In this document: piece after piece, positions 12,583 to 15,409 of the stretch
Layout: each line of letters starts with the position of its first letter
How positions within the stretch are numbered: the stretch's first letter is position 1
Assembly: GCA_964597315.1 (NCBI GenBank)
Contig: CAZQXD010000087.1
Span: forward strand, 1 to 15,409
Direction of reading: 5' to 3'
Length of the DNA: 15,409 nucleotides
DNA from: CAZQXD01 sp964597315
Lineage (GTDB): Bacteria > Pseudomonadota > Gammaproteobacteria > Competibacterales > Competibacteraceae
Program-made: the position numbers and the translations under genes
Notes under the pieces: model-generated
The model's database searches: none
What the model saw: only the letters and a program-made list of their open reading frames with translations
Told to the model about the DNA's origin: nothing

Positions 12583-14032
12583 CCAATCGCCAGACCAGAT
12601 CTTCGATAACCGTCTGGTATAACTCCTCTTTGAGCACGAGATCTTCCACCCCGGCGTCAATATTGGGATTATCGTTGACTTCGATGACCACGATATCCTT
12701 GTCGGTCTGCTTGAGGTCTACCCCATACAGGCTGCTACCGATCAGATTAGCTGCCTTCAGGGCGGTCTTGATCACATCCTCCGGGGCATCCTCCACCCGG
12801 AAAGTCTTGAAGGCGCCCTCTTTGCTGGTGGATTTATCATGATTGTAGATCTGCCAATGTTCTTTGGACATAAAGTACTGGCAAGCAAAAATTGGAACTT
12901 TATTGAGAATACCCACCCGCCAGTCGTACTCGGTATACAGGTACTCCTGAGCTAGGATCAGTTCCGAGGACTTGAACAGCCGGTTGGCGATCTCCATCAG
13001 TTCAGCCCGATTCTTGGCCTTGAACACCCCCCGGGAGAAGGAACCATCGGGGATTTTCAGTACGATGGGATAGGGGATTTCGGTATCTAGCTTGTCCAGG
13101 TTATCCCGACTGACGATCACCGTGCGGGGCGTGCGGACCCGGTGAGCGCGAAGCAACTCCTCTAGATAGACCTTATTGGTACAGCGGAGGATGGAGTTGG
13201 GATCGTCGATCACCACCATGCCCTCGCTTTCGGCCTTTTTAGCGAACTGGTAGGTGTAGTGGTCGATGCCAGTGGTCTCGCGGATGAACAGGGCGTCGAA
13301 CTCCGCTAGGCGGCCGAAATCTTTACGCTGGATCAGTTCCACGTTGACCCCGCGCTCCTTGCCGGCCTTAACGAAGAGTTGTAGGGCCTTGGGGCTGGAC
13401 GGGGGCAGAGCCTCTTTGGGGTTGTGGAGGATGGCCAGATCGTAGCGGGACGGGTTGCGGGATTTAGGCTGGCGCCAGCGTTTGTTCATATAGGCGCCTA
13501 GGGCGACCACGAAGGATTCCTGCTGGGCTGGGGTCAGGTTATGCAAATGCATGGCCTTGAGGGCGGCGATTCGCCACTTGCCGGACAGCCGGAATTCCAC
13601 CTTGAGCAGCGGCGCTCGAAACACGTCAAACAACTGCCGGGCCAGTTCCTGCAAGTCCTTGATGGGGGACTGGCCGAAGAACACGTCCAGCTCGAAGGCA
13701 GTAGCGGTGAAGCCCGGGCTGGGTTTACCTAGGGTGCGCTGCACCTTGTCGTCCAGGTCCTCAATATCCAGACTGTAAATGGCCTTACGGGACAGGTCGT
13801 TGATGGTGCGCACCGTGGGAATGACCCGGTGATGGCGGGCCTCGGCCAGCAACGAGCAATAATAGCCCACGCTCAGATACCGGTAGCTGCGGCACAAATT
13901 CAGCACCCGGGGATTGCGGACCTTGGAGTATTCGGGTTTGTTCAGATAATCCTTGGCGCTCACCACCGGGATGGCCGGAAAACTGTCCTTCCAATCCGCA
14001 GGGTTGTCCACGAGCACAATATGATCGGCCAT
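12563..14032 (-). CDS. RimK-like ATP-grasp ligase with N-terminal RLAN domain
   Basis: The 489-residue protein combines an N-terminal region of the RLAN type (RimK-like ATP-grasp N-terminal domain, about 1-160, with PRVLNLCRSYRYLSVGYYCS near 41-60), a linker, and a C-terminal ATP-grasp domain (about 240-480). ATP-grasp elements are visible: IVLKIPDGSFSRGV with Lys326, AQEYL with Glu363, DWRVGIL with Arg372, YGVDL with Asp439 and EVNDNPN at 451-457 with the Mg-binding Glu451/Asn453. RimK relatives join an amino acid to a carboxylate by an acyl-phosphate route, as RimK adds glutamates to ribosomal protein S6. The substrate of this subfamily is unknown. Its ATG is 14 bp after the GNAT/C39 stop with a weak Shine-Dalgarno, so it is probably coupled to that gene. 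Confidence 0.92.
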   Translation of the reverse strand: MADHIVLVDNPADWKDSFPAIPVVSAKDYLNKPEYSKVRNPRVLNLCRSYRYLSVGYYCSLLAEARHHRVIPTVRTINDLSRKAIYSLDIEDLDDKVQRTLGKPSPGFTATAFELDVFFGQSPIKDLQELARQLFDVFRAPLLKVEFRLSGKWRIAALKAMHLHNLTPAQQESFVVALGAYMNKRWRQPKSRNPSRYDLAILHNPKEALPPSSPKALQLFVKAGKERGVNVELIQRKDFGRLAEFDALFIRETTGIDHYTYQFAKKAESEGMVVIDDPNSILRCTNKVYLEELLRAHRVRTPRTVIVSRDNLDKLDTEIPYPIVLKIPDGSFSRGVFKAKNRAELMEIANRLFKSSELILAQEYLYTEYDWRVGILNKVPIFACQYFMSKEHWQIYNHDKSTSKEGAFKTFRVEDAPEDVIKTALKAANLIGSSLYGVDLKQTDKDIVVIEVNDNPNIDAGVEDLVLKEELYQTVIEDLVWRLDRKRAR

Positions 14033-14046
14033 CGACTCAGGTCTCG

Positions 14047-15201
14047 TCAGGCAAGGGAGGGGGCTGCATCCAGGGGACGACGCAGAATCAGCACGGCTTT
14101 CTGTCCGGCCTTGCCGTAGCGCGCCATGCGCTGAAACTCTCGTCGCGGGATGGGCATATTAAGGGAATCCATGACGGTTTCGTCATACTCATAGTCCACA
14201 AAGGGGTCATGGACATAGATATAGTGTTCGTCAAAGCCGGTGACCACCACCCAATGGGGGAACCGCTCCCCGTAAATCCGCCAGGAACTGATCAACACCA
14301 CCGGGATACCGCCCGCCTCGAACTTACACTGCAACTCGTCCACCCCCAGGGTGGCGTGGTGGACGGTGACAGGCAGGTGGCGAATCTCTTCTAAGAAATC
14401 CTCCTGGACCAGGCGCATGACTTCTTTTTTTTCGGGGCTTCTGACCGAATCCACCAGAAACACATTGTCGGCGTTGACGTAGATTTCCAAGTCGAAGCCC
14501 CGGTGATAGGCGGATAGAGCCAGTCCATACGGGCCACAGCCGCCATGACCGGCGGTCATAAAAATGGTTGTGGACTCCCGCCAGATGCGCAGTTCCAGCT
14601 TACGGTTCAGCTCCAGGGCCGGGTCCAGGGCCTTCATGGCCATCATCACCGCCGAGGGACCGCAGGTGAAATCCAGAGTCTGCTCATAATAGGGCACTTT
14701 GAACAGATCGGGGTTGAGGTAGGGGGCCAAGCTTTTTTCGAAGCGTAGGGCGTCCATATGATCTTCGTAGTAATCCAGAACCTCCTCGAACTGCTTGTAG
14801 CCGTGTCGGCGGAACAGGGCCAGAGAGGCCGCGTTGTCTTTGCGTATCTCCAGGCGCATGGACACGCAATCATGCTCCACGGCGGCCTTTTCGGCGGCTT
14901 CCAGCAGCCGTGTCCCCACGCCTTGTCCTTTGCAGGCTGGCTCCACGGCGATGGAGTACAGCCGGGCCAAGGCCGTGCCCCGAGAGAACAGCAGCAGCAC
15001 ATAGCCGCACAGTCGCCCGTCCATTTCATCCACCCAAGTGGTGGCGTGGGCCTTAGTGAGCATATAGCGGAATCGGCGCCGAGACAGTTTATCGCTGCGA
15101 AAGCAACGGTTTTCGATATCGACCAGGTCGTTAAGGTCGTTCAGGTCGGCTTGGCGGAGCATGGAAAGTCGTGGCGGCTCTTCTGGTGATGGAACGATCA
15201 T
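14047..15201 (-). CDS. GNAT acetyltransferase fused to C39-like cysteine peptidase
   Basis: The 384-residue protein has two domains. Residues 14-155 are a RimI-like GNAT N-acetyltransferase: ADLNDLVDIENRCF, LYSIAVEPACKGQGVGTRLL with the acetyl-CoA loop at 91-96, and RKDNAASLALFRRHGY. Residues 165-375 are a papain-like C39-type peptidase domain with a complete set of catalytic residues: Gln174 and Cys180 in EQTLDFTCGPSAVMMAM, His316 in FPHWVVVTGF and Asp332 in YVHDPF. No export-related membrane domain is present, unlike C39 bacteriocin exporters, so it should act in the cytoplasm. It is the first gene of a pair with the RimK-like ligase. The start is uncertain: neither ATG 15201 nor the one at codon 14 (15162) has a clear Shine-Dalgarno, and the GNAT homology begins at the latter. 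Confidence 0.92.
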   Translation of the reverse strand: MIVPSPEEPPRLSMLRQADLNDLNDLVDIENRCFRSDKLSRRRFRYMLTKAHATTWVDEMDGRLCGYVLLLFSRGTALARLYSIAVEPACKGQGVGTRLLEAAEKAAVEHDCVSMRLEIRKDNAASLALFRRHGYKQFEEVLDYYEDHMDALRFEKSLAPYLNPDLFKVPYYEQTLDFTCGPSAVMMAMKALDPALELNRKLELRIWRESTTIFMTAGHGGCGPYGLALSAYHRGFDLEIYVNADNVFLVDSVRSPEKKEVMRLVQEDFLEEIRHLPVTVHHATLGVDELQCKFEAGGIPVVLISSWRIYGERFPHWVVVTGFDEHYIYVHDPFVDYEYDETVMDSLNMPIPRREFQRMARYGKAGQKAVLILRRPLDAAPSLA

Positions 15202-15339
15202 AGGACCAAAGACCGGACCTGGCTACTTGATGTTCGTCCGGGATTCCAGTGTTTCGGCGGGTAAAGCTCATGGGAGTCAAAAAGCTTTGCGATCGACGAT
15301 GACCTGCTAGGCGATGGTTTGGAAGGTATTGGCGACGAG

Positions 15340-15370
15340 AAAAAAAAACCCCCGTCTAGAAACGGGGGTT
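15340..15370 (-). terminator. Intrinsic terminator of the rRNA operon
   Basis: AACCCCCGT (15347-15355) pairs with ACGGGGGTT (15362-15370) around six bases. On the minus strand the stem is followed by a nine-T run (15340-15348, partly pairing). It lies about 10 bp after the 5S rRNA 3' end, as expected for rRNA operon ends. Confidence 0.9.
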
Positions 15371-15380
15371 GAGTGATAAG

Positions 15381-15409
15381 CGCCTGGCGATGACCTACGT
15401 TCACATGGG
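15381..15409 (-). rRNA. rrf: 5S rRNA, 3' end only (cut by window edge)
   Basis: The minus strand reads CCCATGTGAACGTAGG then TCATCGCCAGGCG, which matches the 3' end of gammaproteobacterial 5S rRNA (CCCCATGNGAGAGTAGG, TCATCGCCAGGC). The closing strand GCCAGGC would pair with the 5' end lying outside the window. A terminator follows at once. About 29 of some 115-120 bases are present. Confidence 0.8.

Overview
The window looks like chromosomal DNA of a moderately GC-rich gammaproteobacterium. The evidence is the set of close relatives of E. coli/Pseudomonas-type proteins (TtcA, YecE, the YadG/YadH ABC pair, an AgcS-type Na+/alanine symporter, GroES/GroEL) and a 5S rRNA 3' end of gammaproteobacterial type. 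The genus cannot be named from the sequence alone. No insertion sequence, tRNA or CRISPR array was found.

Layout. Positions 1-1050: groES and the first 200 codons of groEL on the minus strand, behind a promoter with sigma-70/sigma-32-like boxes and a half-degenerate CIRCE element. 1130-2260: a DUF465/YdcH-like small protein (+), convergent with ttcA (-). 2349-3870: a DUF4345-like membrane protein (+, TTG start), an intergenic stretch with a strong minus-strand terminator and a UUCG-capped hairpin (candidate small RNA), then yecE (-). 3959-4612: a peptidoglycan-binding/M23-like protein (+) that lacks a zinc-ligand histidine. 4613-4956: a 344-bp gene-free leader ending in a 12-unit tandem array of GRGCAAT boxes spaced 10.45 bp on average, directly before the symporter gene. 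6460-8162: yadG-yadH (-) with an ATGA overlap. 8259-9686: a GlcD/D-2-hydroxyglutarate-dehydrogenase-like flavoprotein (+), whose 3' end overlaps a fused SpmA-SpmB-like membrane protein (-, 9660-10889). 11052-11861: a SHOCT-type lipoprotein and a 52-aa Pmp3/YqaE-type membrane protein, the latter behind a perfect 20-bp palindrome. 11918-15201: a minus-strand set consisting of a GNAT/C39-like peptidase fusion, an RLAN/RimK-like ATP-grasp ligase and an SprA-related HExxH protein. 15340-15409: terminator and 3' end of a 5S rRNA gene, so an rRNA operon lies just outside the right edge, reading into the window.

Functional reading. Most genes are housekeeping or stress genes: chaperonin, tRNA thiolation, small stress-type envelope proteins, transport. 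The two most interesting regions are the helically phased repeat leader of the symporter gene and the GNAT-peptidase/ATP-grasp pair, which looks like an acetylation, peptide-ligation and peptide-cleavage system of unknown substrate. A weak terminator-like element at the end of the ATP-grasp gene leaves it open whether the HExxH gene belongs to the same transcript.
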